NCBI RefSeq assembly: GCF_000014745.1
Contig: NC_008347.1
Location: 2,434,001-2,498,000, forward strand
Length of the DNA stretch: 64,000 nucleotides
From: Maricaulis maris MCS10
Lineage (GTDB): Bacteria > Pseudomonadota > Alphaproteobacteria > Caulobacterales > Maricaulaceae
Direction: 5' to 3'
Made by a program: the position numbers and the translations under genes. The notes under the pieces are model-generated. The model was not told the origin of the DNA. It searched no databases and saw only the letters and a program-made list of their open reading frames with translations. Of this stretch, positions 46,981-55,647 are shown piece after piece. Position 1 is the first letter of the stretch, and every line of letters starts with the position of its first letter.

Positions 46981-47769
46981 TCAGGACCCGTCAGCAGCCT
47001 CGCCCGCGATCAGGTCTCGGTAGGCATCACAGGTTCCGCGCGGCGTTTCAGCCCTGTCGGTCTCGTTGTCGGCGCGGGCCTCCTCGACGAGATCACCCAG
47101 GGCGTCGGCGAAGACACTCGACAGGTCCATCACGTCGGCCAGGTCCGAGAACGCGTCGGGACCATCGAGAATCGTCGTTACGCCGCCACCTGATGCCAGG
47201 TGGTTTTGTGAGGCCCACCGGATCGCCGCAACCTGCTGACCATTGCGGTCCAGGATCTCGGCCTCCATCCCCAATGCCCCGATGCCCAACGGGACGCGCG
47301 GATTGAGCGGCCCCGGAACGGCAACGCCTATCAGGCGCGACAGTCCGGTCGTCGCCACATTATTGCGTCGCAGTCCCTGGATCGACGCACTGACCTCACC
47401 GTCGACCTCGTCGCCGGACGGATCGGCCACGGGACGGATATCAAAACCGGCCCGGGCCAGGCGCTGACACAAATCCCGTGACAGCTGGCGGCGGACATCA
47501 TCGAGCCGAGCCGGTGTGATGTCCGGGTCGATATCAGCACCGACCGCGAGCGCGACCGGTGGGAGATAGAGTCGTTCCATACGGGCCAGGGCCGGCCGGT
47601 CGGCATATTCCTCAACCGCGAGCAGGCGGCGCTCGCCAGCGATCAGCTGTTCGGAGGATGACAGCGAGGATGGCGCGTCAAAGCGGGTCGAACAGGCTGA
47701 GATCGCGACCGCGAGACCAATCGGCACGAAGACCTGTCGGGCAATGCGGCCCAGGCAAACAATGTTCAT
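46981..47769 (-). CDS. Probable lipoprotein, DUF3313-like
   Basis: A 262-residue lipoprotein with signal and lipobox (AISAC, Cys26). The middle has alternating strand/helix character with DITPARLDDVRRQLSRDLCQRLARAGFDIRP and a RIGALGMEAEILD-like segment, consistent with the DUF3313/lipoprotein group, whose function is unknown. It is read against the CorC-like gene, converging with 33 bp between them. The ATG at 47769 has a GGGGA site upstream. Confidence 0.7.
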   Translation of the reverse strand: MNIVCLGRIARQVFVPIGLAVAISACSTRFDAPSSLSSSEQLIAGERRLLAVEEYADRPALARMERLYLPPVALAVGADIDPDITPARLDDVRRQLSRDLCQRLARAGFDIRPVADPSGDEVDGEVSASIQGLRRNNVATTGLSRLIGVAVPGPLNPRVPLGIGALGMEAEILDRNGQQVAAIRWASQNHLASGGGVTTILDGPDAFSDLADVMDLSSVFADALGDLVEEARADNETDRAETPRGTCDAYRDLIAGEAADGS

Positions 47770-47821
47770 GTCATCCCCTGAACCAGACGCAAAAGGTCCC
47801 GAAATCGGGAGCGTCCTGTCA

Positions 47822-48091
47822 TTATTCGCTGGTACCCCGCGCCCGGATCACCAGTGCGTGCACCGGGCCGGCCAATTCCTCGGCCAGCGCCTCGTTGACC
47901 AGGCGGTGACAGGCAACCCGAGACAGGCCGTCAAAGCGGCTGGCGACGATATCAACCGTGAAATGGCTCTCGCCACCCGGCCGGGCGCCAGCATGACCTG
48001 CATGCAGATGACTATCATCAGTGACCGTCAAGGCACTGGGTGTGAACGCTTTTTGCAGCTTGGTCTCGATCCGGACTGCAACATCAACCAT
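47822..48091 (-). CDS. bolA: BolA-family protein
   Basis: An 89-residue BolA-like protein. The core DDSHLHAGHAG, with the His residues used to bind an Fe-S cluster together with a monothiol glutaredoxin, lies at about 25-36; HFTVDIVASRFDGLSRVACHRLVNEALAEEL at about 44-74 completes the family pattern. BolA proteins help in iron-sulfur trafficking and in shape or stress control. The ATG at 48091 is favoured over an in-frame GTG two codons earlier. It is divergent from the J-domain gene, 65 bp away, an arrangement widely kept in Alphaproteobacteria. Confidence 0.92.
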   Translation of the reverse strand: MVDVAVRIETKLQKAFTPSALTVTDDSHLHAGHAGARPGGESHFTVDIVASRFDGLSRVACHRLVNEALAEELAGPVHALVIRARGTSE

Positions 48092-48156
48092 TTTCACACC
48101 TCTTTGTTCACCGGCTTCATTGCCGCTTTACAGACGCATGACCATAATTGGGGATC

Positions 48157-48771
48157 ATGTCGGAAGCTTACAATTACAAACCGCGGTTCAAAGACATCCG
48201 CATCAAGCCGCCCAAGGACCAGCCGGCGCCGGAAGAGCGTGTCTGCGAATGGCCGGGCTGCAAGAAGCATGGCAATAGTCGGGCTCCCAAGGCCAATGAC
48301 CGGCTGAATGATTTCTACTGGTTCTGCCAGAGCCACGCTTCGGAATACAACAAGTCGTGGAATTTCTTCGAGGGCATGAGCGAGAACGCGGCCCAGTCCT
48401 TCCGCGAGAGCGCCGCCTATGGTCACCGTCCGACCTGGGGCTGGAAGAACACCCATTCCGCCTCGGCGAAGGCCGCCAGGGCCAGTCGCGATTTTGCCGA
48501 CGGCTTCAATGATCCCTACGGCATGTTCGGAGACCGCAAGGACCCTCACAAGGAAGCGCCGCGCGAAAAATCCATGGGTCGGCTGCAGACGAAGGCCCTG
48601 GAGACCATGTCCCTGGAACCCGATGTCGATCCGTCAACCGTGCGCAAGCGCTATGCCGAGCTGGTCAAGCAATTGCACCCGGACGCGAATGGCGGCGACC
48701 GCTCCAGCGAGGAGCAGCTGGGCCGGGTCATCGCCTCCTACCAGATCCTCAAAAGCGCCGGGATGGCCTAA
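48157..48771 (+). CDS. J-domain co-chaperone protein
   Basis: A 204-residue protein with a C-terminal J domain: RKRYAELVKQLHPDANGGD (HPD motif) at about 165-183, followed by helix III. The HPD stimulates DnaK ATPase. The N-terminal part, YNYKPRFKDIRIKPP and VCEWPGCKKHGNSRAPK then YWFCQSHASEYN, contains Cys-x4-Cys and CxxH-type residues that look like a small zinc knot, with a hydrophilic linker after it. This architecture is seen in Alphaproteobacteria next to bolA and cobS. The client is unknown, though proximity suggests cobaltochelatase or Fe-S assembly. Confidence 0.85.
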   Translation: MSEAYNYKPRFKDIRIKPPKDQPAPEERVCEWPGCKKHGNSRAPKANDRLNDFYWFCQSHASEYNKSWNFFEGMSENAAQSFRESAAYGHRPTWGWKNTHSASAKAARASRDFADGFNDPYGMFGDRKDPHKEAPREKSMGRLQTKALETMSLEPDVDPSTVRKRYAELVKQLHPDANGGDRSSEEQLGRVIASYQILKSAGMA

Positions 48772-48843
48772 CGCCGCACGCCAAACACCTTCTTTGCCTT
48801 CCCGGGCGATTTTGGGTCCGTACAGCAATGAGTTTTACTGCCA

Positions 48844-49263
48844 ATGTCTGACAATTCCGGACCAGGCTTGCCGATCCGGTGGCTGTCCATCGGTCTCGCC
48901 GGCCTCCCCCTGCTCTACATGATGCTCTGGTTGATGATGATCGTCGGCACGTTTTCCGGACTGTGGCATCCACAGATCGGCAATCTCGATGTCGGCACGG
49001 CCATCCGGCGGTCCGCCCCCAGCGAGATCATGGGATTCGCTGCCATGAGCCTGGCCTGGCTGGCCGGCATGACCGGTGTGGCCTTGCAGCGCAGGCTGGG
49101 CTTGCACCTGATGATCGCAGGCAGCCTTATCCACATCATCGTCTGGCTGAAAATCACCGATGGCCAGTATTATTCCGGGCAGTTCGGGATGATTGTCATC
49201 CTGCTGGAAATGCTGGCGATCACCCTCACCCACTTCGCCACACGGGGCCGCCGACTGATCTAA
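48844..49263 (+). CDS. Four-helix inner-membrane protein of unknown function
   Basis: A 139-residue protein that I do not recognise. Four hydrophobic segments lie at about 11-37, 62-80, 84-104 and 108-130, joined by short polar loops (GLWHPQIGNLDVG and RRSAPSE between helices one and two). No catalytic motif is seen. It is placed between the J-domain gene and cobS, 72 bp after the former. The ATG at 48844 has no strong ribosome site. It may be a small integral membrane protein of the DoxX/DUF-type, but this is not supported by a motif. Confidence 0.7.
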   Translation: MSDNSGPGLPIRWLSIGLAGLPLLYMMLWLMMIVGTFSGLWHPQIGNLDVGTAIRRSAPSEIMGFAAMSLAWLAGMTGVALQRRLGLHLMIAGSLIHIIVWLKITDGQYYSGQFGMIVILLEMLAITLTHFATRGRRLI

Positions 49264-49392
49264 ATCGTATGCAGTCCCCGGCATTGACTTGAAGCCGCGT
49301 CAGGCGTGCGATACCTCCGGTACGTCACCTCCCACGCGCCGCAGCCCCGTCGCTGACAAGAACAGGCGCGTCCAGCCATAAAGACCGGTCCG

Positions 49393-50379
49393 ATGAGCGA
49401 TAGTTTCCCCCTTTCCGTGCCTGATGCCAAAGCCGACTGCCAGGCCCTGTTCGGCTTTGATCCCGGCTTTGAGGTGGCGATGTTCTCGACACCGGACGAA
49501 CACACGCCGATCCTCGATCCGGACTATGTCTTCGACCCCGCGACGACGCGCGCCATCCTGTCCGGCTTCGCCTTCAATCGCCGGGTTATGATCCAGGGCT
49601 ATCACGGCACCGGCAAGTCGACCCATATCGAACAGGTCGCCGCGCGCCTCAACTGGCCGATGGTCCGGGTCAATCTGGACAGTCATGTCAGCCGTATCGA
49701 CATGGTCGGCAAGGACGCCATCGTGGTGAAAGATGGCAAGCAGATCACCGAATTCCAGGAAGGCATCCTGCCCTGGGCCCTGCAGCGCCCGGTCGCCCTT
49801 CTGTTCGACGAGTACGACGCCGGCCGTCCGGACGTGATGTTCGTGATCCAGCGGGTGCTGGAAGCCTCGGGCTCGCTGACCCTGCTGGACCAGACCAAGG
49901 TCATCCGGCCGCACCCGTCCTTCCGCCTGTTCGCGACCACCAATACGATCGGCCTCGGCGATACGACCGGCCTCTATCACGGCACCCAGCAGATCAACCA
50001 GGGCCAGATGGACCGCTGGTCGATTGTCGCCACGCTGAACTATCTGCCGCGCGAGACCGAGAACGCCATCGTGCTGGCCAAGATGAAGTCACTGGCCGGC
50101 TCGGACGAGGGCCGCAAACAGGTCGAGGACATGGTCAAGGTTGCCGACCTCACCCGCGAAGCCTTCATCAATGGTGATATCTCCACCGTGATGAGCCCGC
50201 GCACCGTGCTGACCTGGGCCGAGAACCAGGAAATCTTCGGCGATCTCGGCATGGCCTTCCGCCTCACCTTCCTGAACAAGTGCGACGAGCTGGAACGCCC
50301 GGTCATCGCGGAGATGTATCAGCGGGTGTTTGGTGTGGATCTGCCGGAGGCGCCGGTGAAGAGTGTGAGCGCGGCCTAA
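49393..50379 (+). CDS. cobS: Cobaltochelatase subunit CobS
   Basis: A 328-residue AAA+ ATPase. CobS and CobT form the chaperone ring that drives CobN to insert cobalt into hydrogenobyrinate a,c-diamide in the aerobic cobalamin pathway. Walker [10 protein letters not shown] is at about 71-79, Walker [14 protein letters not shown] at about 134, and the sensor segment [21 protein letters not shown] at about 176. Length and sequence match the family closely. The ATG at 49393 begins MSDSFPL. cobT, normally adjacent, is found 5.4 kb further on. The stop overlaps that of the convergent CusF-like gene. Confidence 0.97.
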   Translation: MSDSFPLSVPDAKADCQALFGFDPGFEVAMFSTPDEHTPILDPDYVFDPATTRAILSGFAFNRRVMIQGYHGTGKSTHIEQVAARLNWPMVRVNLDSHVSRIDMVGKDAIVVKDGKQITEFQEGILPWALQRPVALLFDEYDAGRPDVMFVIQRVLEASGSLTLLDQTKVIRPHPSFRLFATTNTIGLGDTTGLYHGTQQINQGQMDRWSIVATLNYLPRETENAIVLAKMKSLAGSDEGRKQVEDMVKVADLTREAFINGDISTVMSPRTVLTWAENQEIFGDLGMAFRLTFLNKCDELERPVIAEMYQRVFGVDLPEAPVKSVSAA

Positions 50380-50726
50380 CCCGCGCTCTCGTCCACCTCC
50401 GCCGCGATCACCACCAATTCGCCGTCACGGCGCGTCACCGTGACCATCAGCGCGGCTCCCGGCTGGAACAGCGCGATATCCACGCCATCATCGATCGCAA
50501 ACGGCATGACCATGGCGCCCATGCCCAGTTCCGGCATGGCTTCATGGCGCAGGAGCGTGGTGCGGGCCTCTGTGTCGACCGTGCGCACATCGGCGGAAAC
50601 GATTGATTGCGCCATCGCTTCGGCATCGGCCATGGCGTGACCGCCATGATGATCGTGGTTGCCATGATGATCGCTGGCAGTGGTGGCGGTGGCGAGCAGG
50701 AGGCTGGTGGCGAGAAGGGTGATCAT
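50376..50726 (-). CDS. CusF-like periplasmic copper-binding protein
   Basis: A 116-residue small protein with a signal peptide (about residues 1-17) followed by a histidine-rich stretch ([12 protein letters not shown]). The CusF/NirS-like beta-barrel copper site is visible in [19 protein letters not shown], with the His, two Met and aromatic/hydrophobic residues that bind Cu(I) or Ag(I). It likely shuttles or buffers periplasmic copper. It lies downstream of the multicopper oxidase gene (4-bp overlap, ATGA) and ends inside cobS by convergent overlap. Confidence 0.85.
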   Translation of the reverse strand: MITLLATSLLLATATTASDHHGNHDHHGGHAMADAEAMAQSIVSADVRTVDTEARTTLLRHEAMPELGMGAMVMPFAIDDGVDIALFQPGAALMVTVTRRDGELVVIAAEVDESAG

Positions 50727-52102
50727 GGGTGATGTCCTTGATGCGGGTTCGAGGAGGCGGGCGCCTCCGAAGCAGTCGTGTCTATGCCGTCGCGGCTGAG
50801 TTCATCGGCGCTGGCCGGGCGGGCCTCGCCTTCCGGATTATCATACCAGCCCGGATCGCCATCGCCGGTCAGGCGGTCGCGGACCTTCAAAATGGTGAAC
50901 ATGCCGCCCATGGTGATGTAGTCGCGCGGGCCCGGGGCGCCGACCATGGGCAGGGAGTTTTCCGGCACCGGCATATGGCCCATCTCGATATGCTGGCCCA
51001 TCTCGCCCATCCCGTCCTGACCCATCGTCATATAGGTCGGCAGGAGGGCGCCGACGGCGCGGTCGATACGGCGGGCATTGACGCCGGTGAGATTGGGAAC
51101 GCCATGGCCCATCTGGTTCATGACGTGATGGGTCATGTGGCAATGCATGGCCCAGTCGCCGGGATTGTCGGCGACGAAGTCGACTGTCCGCGTCGACCCG
51201 GTCGGGACCAGCACGGTGGTGTCGGGATGGCGCGCCGAGACCGGGATCACGCCGCCATCGGTCTCGGTGATGGTGAAGGCATAGCCGTGCAGATGGATCG
51301 GGTGGTGATCCATGGCTGAGAGATTGCCGAAGCGGATCCGCACCCGTTCGCCACGCTGGGCGACCAGGGGTGAGGTGCCCGGATAACAGCGCGCATTCAT
51401 GGTCAGGATGTTGAAATCGCCCATCGCATTGGGATCGGGCCGCTCGGCCCCGGGATGCAGCACCCATTCCGACAGCATGATGGCATAATCGCGATCCGGG
51501 CGCGGTCCCGTCGGCTGGCGCGGATGGACCACGATCATCCCCATCATGCCCAGCGCCATCTGGGTCATCTCGTCATGATGCGAGTGGTACATGAAGGTCC
51601 CGTGCTGGCGGAAGGTCCACTCATAGACGAAGGTCTCGCCGGGATGGATGGCGCGCTGGTTGAGACCGCCCACCCCGTCCATGCCCGAGGGCAGGATGAC
51701 GCCATGCCAGTGCACGGTCGTCGGTGCGGGCAGGCGATTGGTGACATAGACCCGCACCCGGTCGCCCTCGACTGCCTCGATGGTCGGGCCATGGGTGCGG
51801 CCATTATAGCCCCAGGTTTTCGCGTTGAGGCCGGGCGCGAAACTGTGCTCGACCTCTTCGGGAATGAGGTGAAAGACCTTCACCCCGTCGACAATCCGGT
51901 AAGGCAAGGTCGCCCCGTCCGGTGTAACCACGGGCGTGTAATCGCGGCCCGGCCGTCCCGGTGAATAAGACCGGTCATGCGATACCGAGGCGCTGTGGGC
52001 CCGCGGCGCAACCGGCTGGGCCGAGGCCGAACCGGTGGCGAGACCCGTCGCGGCAAGGCCGGCAGACCCGGCCAGCAAGGCATCGCGTCTGGAAATACCC
52101 AT
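50723..52102 (-). CDS. Multicopper oxidase (CopA/CueO-like), Tat-exported
   Basis: A 459-residue laccase-fold protein. The Tat signal SRRDALLAGSAGLAATG starts at about residue 4. The copper motifs are complete: HWHG (about 142), HSHHDE (about 184), HPIHLHG (about 272) and HCHMTHHVMNQM (about 332), giving the T1 and T2/T3 sites, with Met as axial T1 ligand. A Met/His-rich loop (MTMGQDGMGEMGQHIEMGHMP) may bind extra Cu(I). It should oxidise Cu(I) to less toxic Cu(II) in the periplasm. The ATG at 52102 shares its A with the preceding TGA (TGATG), coupling it to the TolC-like gene. Confidence 0.92.
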   Translation of the reverse strand: MGISRRDALLAGSAGLAATGLATGSASAQPVAPRAHSASVSHDRSYSPGRPGRDYTPVVTPDGATLPYRIVDGVKVFHLIPEEVEHSFAPGLNAKTWGYNGRTHGPTIEAVEGDRVRVYVTNRLPAPTTVHWHGVILPSGMDGVGGLNQRAIHPGETFVYEWTFRQHGTFMYHSHHDEMTQMALGMMGMIVVHPRQPTGPRPDRDYAIMLSEWVLHPGAERPDPNAMGDFNILTMNARCYPGTSPLVAQRGERVRIRFGNLSAMDHHPIHLHGYAFTITETDGGVIPVSARHPDTTVLVPTGSTRTVDFVADNPGDWAMHCHMTHHVMNQMGHGVPNLTGVNARRIDRAVGALLPTYMTMGQDGMGEMGQHIEMGHMPVPENSLPMVGAPGPRDYITMGGMFTILKVRDRLTGDGDPGWYDNPEGEARPASADELSRDGIDTTASEAPASSNPHQGHHP

Positions 52103-53463
52103 CAATGGCCTCCCTCGCCCCGGGTCGGGGCTGTGTCACCGCTATCGCTGGCTGCGACCATCGCGGGCGAGCCACCGGCGCGGATCTGGTCGAGCGCGAT
52201 CCGCCCCCGGTGCCAATCGGCCAGCGCCTCGACATAGGCCTGACCGGTCCGGCTGCGCATCTGCACAGCGGCCATCAGATCAAAGACGCTGACCTGCATG
52301 GCATTATACTGGCGCATCGTCGCATCCATCAGACGCTCACTGGTCGGCAGGGCGTCATCTTCAATATGGGTGACACGCCGTTGCGCCAACATCGCCATGG
52401 CCTCGGCCGCCTCCAAGGCATTGCGGATCTCATAGGCCAGGGCGGCGTGTTGATGAATGGCCTGTTCCGTCCGCAGTTGTGCGGCTGTGCGACGGGCCGA
52501 GCCGGTATCGAAGATCGGCAGGGCAAATTCCAGCATCCAGCCGCGGGACCAGTCACCATCCTCGCGCTCGAAGACGCCGCCCAGCTCGACATGTTCGAGA
52601 AGGCTGGCCCAGTTCTCCAGCCCCGCCTCTCCGGCGGCCGCTTCGACACTGGCGCGAGCAGCGGCCAGGGGCAGGCTTGCGCTCAGTGCGGCCTGTGTAT
52701 CAATCGCCGCAAGCGGAGCCGGTCTCGGCTCCAGCCGCACGGGCAGTTGGTCTGCTGAAACGGGAACACCCAGCTGACGGCCCAGGGCGAGCCGGGCCTG
52801 CAGGGCAGCGTGCTCCGCCTCCAGATAGTCCAGCTCGGCCTGCTGGGCGAAGATTCGTTCACGCTCCAGTTCGAGCGCCGGGGAATTGCCCGCCGCACGG
52901 ATTTCCTCAGCCACAACGAGGCTTGCCGCTGCGGCATCGCGGATGCGCTGCTGAAGGTCCAGACGCTGACGGGCGGCGACGGCATCGACCCAGGCGCGGC
53001 GAGTGTCGGCAACGAAGTCCAGGGCCGCCAATACGGTCTCGGCCTGCCGGGCCTCATAGCGATCCTGCGCCGCCGCAGCTCGCCAGGGCGTGGCAGCAAT
53101 GCCCAGCAGGGAGGCGCGCAGATCCACATCCCAGACGCGGCCATGGCCATCACCCGGCAAGGTCATGACCTCGACCAGCGGATTGACCGGGCGCGATGCC
53201 ATCACCTGGTCGACCCGGGCCAGGCCGGCCTCGTTCAGGCGCGCCAGGAGACGGTGATTATTGGCCAGCGCCAGACTGACCGCCATGTCTTCGCTGACCG
53301 TCCCTTCCTCGCGCGGCAGGACCGTGTCGGCGACCGGCCCGCTCCGTTCGGCGAGGCTGGACATCACATTGGCCTGCACGGCAGCCGGATCGACCGTTGC
53401 GCAGGCGGAAACCGCAAGAAGGATTGCCAGGACGGGCAGGGCATTGAAGCGCGTTCGTTTCAT
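52102..53463 (-). CDS. TolC-family outer-membrane factor, copper operon
   Basis: A 453-residue lipoprotein (lipobox AVSAC, Cys21) of the outer-membrane efflux (TolC/CusC) family: long alpha-helical heptads with the duplicated pattern LANNHRLLARLNEAGLARVDQVMASRPVNP at about 65-95, ALDFVADTRRAWVDAVAARQRL at about 148-170 and IRNALEAAEAMAMLAQRRV at about 355-375. It would form a trimeric channel for metal efflux. No RND pump or membrane-fusion gene accompanies it. It is the first gene of the operon and faces csoR across a CsoR-type palindrome. Such TolC-MCO-CusF sets occur in copper-resistance clusters. Confidence 0.85.
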   Translation of the reverse strand: MKRTRFNALPVLAILLAVSACATVDPAAVQANVMSSLAERSGPVADTVLPREEGTVSEDMAVSLALANNHRLLARLNEAGLARVDQVMASRPVNPLVEVMTLPGDGHGRVWDVDLRASLLGIAATPWRAAAAQDRYEARQAETVLAALDFVADTRRAWVDAVAARQRLDLQQRIRDAAAASLVVAEEIRAAGNSPALELERERIFAQQAELDYLEAEHAALQARLALGRQLGVPVSADQLPVRLEPRPAPLAAIDTQAALSASLPLAAARASVEAAAGEAGLENWASLLEHVELGGVFEREDGDWSRGWMLEFALPIFDTGSARRTAAQLRTEQAIHQHAALAYEIRNALEAAEAMAMLAQRRVTHIEDDALPTSERLMDATMRQYNAMQVSVFDLMAAVQMRSRTGQAYVEALADWHRGRIALDQIRAGGSPAMVAASDSGDTAPTRGEGGH

Positions 53464-53477
53464 ACGCTTGCGCTACC

Positions 53478-53494
53478 ATACCCCCCGGGGGTAT
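53478..53494. promoter_or_regulatory. CsoR-type operator palindrome
   Basis: ATACCCCC-C-GGGGGTAT is a perfect 8+1+8 palindrome, the GC-rich A/T-flanked form typical of CsoR/RcnR operators, with CTACC on one side and ATAC on the other. It lies 15 bp from the start of the TolC-like gene and 9 bp from the csoR start, so one CsoR tetramer could block both divergent promoters and release on Cu(I). Confidence 0.8.
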
Positions 53495-53503
53495 ACAAGT
53501 TCG

Positions 53504-53800
53504 ATGTCTGAGACCCAAATACCGCTCACGCCCGCCCGGCAAAAATCCCTGACCCGCCTGAAGCGCGTGGAAGGTCAGGTGCGCGGTATTGGCCGCATGC
53601 TGGAAGAGGACCGCTATTGCATCGACGTGCTCACGCAATTGTCAGCCGTCAAATCGGCCCTGGCGGCAGTCGAAGGCGAAATCCTGCGTGATCATGCCGG
53701 CCATTGCGTCGCCCATGCCATCGAAAGCGGCGATACCGACGCTCAAAGAGCGAAGATGGACGAACTTATAGGCCTGCTGGCCAAGCACTATCGGCTCTGA
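53504..53800 (+). CDS. csoR: Cu(I)-sensing repressor CsoR
   Basis: A 98-residue all-helical DUF156 repressor. The three Cu(I) ligands characteristic of CsoR are present: Cys39 (EEDRYCIDVL), His64 and Cys68 (LRDHAGHCVAHAI, H-x3-C), so it is a copper rather than nickel/cobalt (RcnR) or formaldehyde (FrmR) sensor. RLKRVEGQVRGIGRML at 18-33 is the signature N-terminal helix. There is almost no 5' leader: the operator ends 9 bp upstream. Starts at the ATG at 53504, coding for MSETQIPLTP. It is divergent from the copper operon. Its 3' end overlaps the convergent FAD oxidoreductase by 13 bp. Confidence 0.93.
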   Translation: MSETQIPLTPARQKSLTRLKRVEGQVRGIGRMLEEDRYCIDVLTQLSAVKSALAAVEGEILRDHAGHCVAHAIESGDTDAQRAKMDELIGLLAKHYRL

Positions 53801-54732
53801 GTTTTCAGCATCCGCCCGGCGAGTGCCCGGCCGGACAGATAGGCCGCCTCGACACGAGGCCCGAGACACCAGTCGCCGGCCAGACCGATACCGGCCTCGC
53901 CATCCCAAAGACAGGGCGCCTCGAGTGCCTTGAGGACGCGCGCATGACGCCAGCGGTGGACCTGACTCGACCGAATCTCCGGCAGGGCACCGGCCCAGGA
54001 TTCGAAAGCGCTACAGAGCAAACCGTGAACGGTTTCCGGATCCTCCTCGAGATGGGTGTCGCTCCAGCCCGGACCGGCCTGGATGACCCAGTTCTCGCCC
54101 TCACCTGACCGGCCCGGCTTGGTCGAGTCGCAGGCGATCCACGCACAGGGCCCATCCGAGGCGCGATAGACGCGCGGTGCCTGTTCGAGCGGTTCAGCCA
54201 GCGAGAGCATCAAGGTCCAGCAAGGCGCGTAACGCACGGCGTCGAGCCGGTCAGCCAGCGGCGTGACACCGGAAAGCAAGGTCTTGGCCTGGGGAGCGGG
54301 AATGGCGACTGCGAGCCGGTCTGCCTGAAACATCTCACCATTCTCGCAGGCCACCAGCCAGCCCTCACCGTCTTGCCCCACCGTCTCAACCCGACAGGGA
54401 TTGCGAATCTCCAGCCCCTCGGCCAATGGCGCGACCAGCTTGCTCATTCCCGGCGCGCCGACCCACCAGGTCTGCTCCATTCCCAATTGTTCCCAGGGCG
54501 CAGCCAATCCCGTCGCCGCAGCCTGATCGAGCCAGGCAGCGAAGCCGGCATCGCGGGCGGTGACATATTGGGCGCCATGGTCGAAAGGTCCGTATTCCGT
54601 CCGCCGGGTGGCCAGACGGCCGCCCAGGCCGCGCGCCTTGTCGAGCACAATGACATTCTCGCCGGAATCCGCTAGATGCCGGGCGCAGGCCAGGCCGGCC
54701 ATGCCGGCTCCGATTACGATGCTTGATGTCAC
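53788..54732 (-). CDS. FAD-dependent amine oxidase-like protein (renalase group)
   Basis: A 314-residue flavoprotein. The N-terminal dinucleotide fold IVIGAGMAGLACARHLADSGENVIVLDKARGLGGRLATRR is of the renalase/NAD(P)-binding amine-oxidase type, with YGPFDHGAQYVTARD next. CLWDGEAGIGLAGDWCLGPRVEAAYLSGRALAGRML at the C-terminus is the second FAD-binding segment. Bacterial renalase-like proteins oxidise dihydro-NAD(P) isomers, but the substrate here is unproven. The GTG at 54732 is chosen as the first codon before the fold; TTG 54762 is less likely. It lies between csoR and the flagellin gene. Confidence 0.82.
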   Translation of the reverse strand: MTSSIVIGAGMAGLACARHLADSGENVIVLDKARGLGGRLATRRTEYGPFDHGAQYVTARDAGFAAWLDQAAATGLAAPWEQLGMEQTWWVGAPGMSKLVAPLAEGLEIRNPCRVETVGQDGEGWLVACENGEMFQADRLAVAIPAPQAKTLLSGVTPLADRLDAVRYAPCWTLMLSLAEPLEQAPRVYRASDGPCAWIACDSTKPGRSGEGENWVIQAGPGWSDTHLEEDPETVHGLLCSAFESWAGALPEIRSSQVHRWRHARVLKALEAPCLWDGEAGIGLAGDWCLGPRVEAAYLSGRALAGRMLKTQSR

Positions 54733-54798
54733 GCTGAACCCCGCGCCTGCTTGCAAGCCCAATTAGGGCGCTACGCCGGAGACGGCAAGCAGCCTGCC

Positions 54799-55647
54799 TT
54801 ACTGGAAGAAGTTCAGGATCACGCGCGGCGAGCGATTGGCGATTTCCAGCGCCTGGATGCCCAGCTGTTCCCGCACTTGAAGCGCCTGCAATTTTGCGCT
54901 CTCGCGGCCAAGGTCTGCATCGACCAGATTGCCGATCCCGGCGCTGGTCACGTCCATCTGTTTGACCAGCAGGGTTTTCTGGATTTCCAGAGACCGCAGA
55001 CCGACACCCAATCGGGAGACAGCCGATGTCACATCGACCAGCGAAGCCTCGAACGCAACGACGTCAGCGCTGGTTGGCTGGGTCGCGACAATCGCGTTAT
55101 CGCTCTGCGGCAGGTTGGCTGCCAGTCCGGCGTCGAAAATTCCGCCACCATCGGTCAGGTCCTCGGCGGCGATGGTCATGGTGCTGCTTGGGTCCTTGCC
55201 GATCAGGACCGACAGGTCCCCGCCACCACTTTCCAGCAGGTTGAGATCATTGAAACTGGCATTCTCGGCCAGACGCGTCGCCTGATTGCCCAATTCGATG
55301 AAGTCGGTCATCAGGCTGCGCCAGCTCTGCTCATCCAGCGTGGTGTCGGTCGCGGCAACGAGCTTGGACTGCATTTCGACCATCAAATCGGAAATGCCTT
55401 CGGCGGCAGCGAGCGCGGTCTCGACCACGCCGGTGCCCAGATCAATGGATGTGAGGGCGCTCTGCCGGGACTCATTGTCCGAGCGCATGACCTGGGCCGT
55501 CGCCCAGACCGTGCCATTATCGCTGGCACTGCCCACTTTGAGCCCCGTCGCGATCCGGTCGTGCACTTTGGCACTTTCCGATTGCAGCATGCTCATATGC
55601 TGCAGCGCGGAGTTCACTGAGGCCATGGAATGGACCGAAAAGGTCAT
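54799..55647 (-). CDS. Flagellin (orphan, alphaproteobacterial type)
   Basis: A 282-residue flagellin with the D0/D1 domains only, as in Caulobacter-type filament proteins. The N-terminal region SVNSALQHMSMLQSESAKVHDRIATGLKVGSASDNGTVWATAQVMRSDN matches the family, as does the C-terminal AKLQALQVREQLGIQALEIANRSPRVILNFFQ. A short middle part replaces D2/D3. No other flagellar gene, chaperone or regulator is in the window. It may be a minor filament protein. ATG at 55647. It lies between the FAD oxidoreductase gene and cobT; no sigma-54 or sigma-28 promoter is clear upstream. Confidence 0.9.
   Translation of the reverse strand: MTFSVHSMASVNSALQHMSMLQSESAKVHDRIATGLKVGSASDNGTVWATAQVMRSDNESRQSALTSIDLGTGVVETALAAAEGISDLMVEMQSKLVAATDTTLDEQSWRSLMTDFIELGNQATRLAENASFNDLNLLESGGGDLSVLIGKDPSSTMTIAAEDLTDGGGIFDAGLAANLPQSDNAIVATQPTSADVVAFEASLVDVTSAVSRLGVGLRSLEIQKTLLVKQMDVTSAGIGNLVDADLGRESAKLQALQVREQLGIQALEIANRSPRVILNFFQ

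Noticed and set aside
49284-49315. TTGACT and GATACC as a cobS promoter
   Set aside because: The spacing of 20 bp is too long for a standard sigma-70 promoter and no other support exists.
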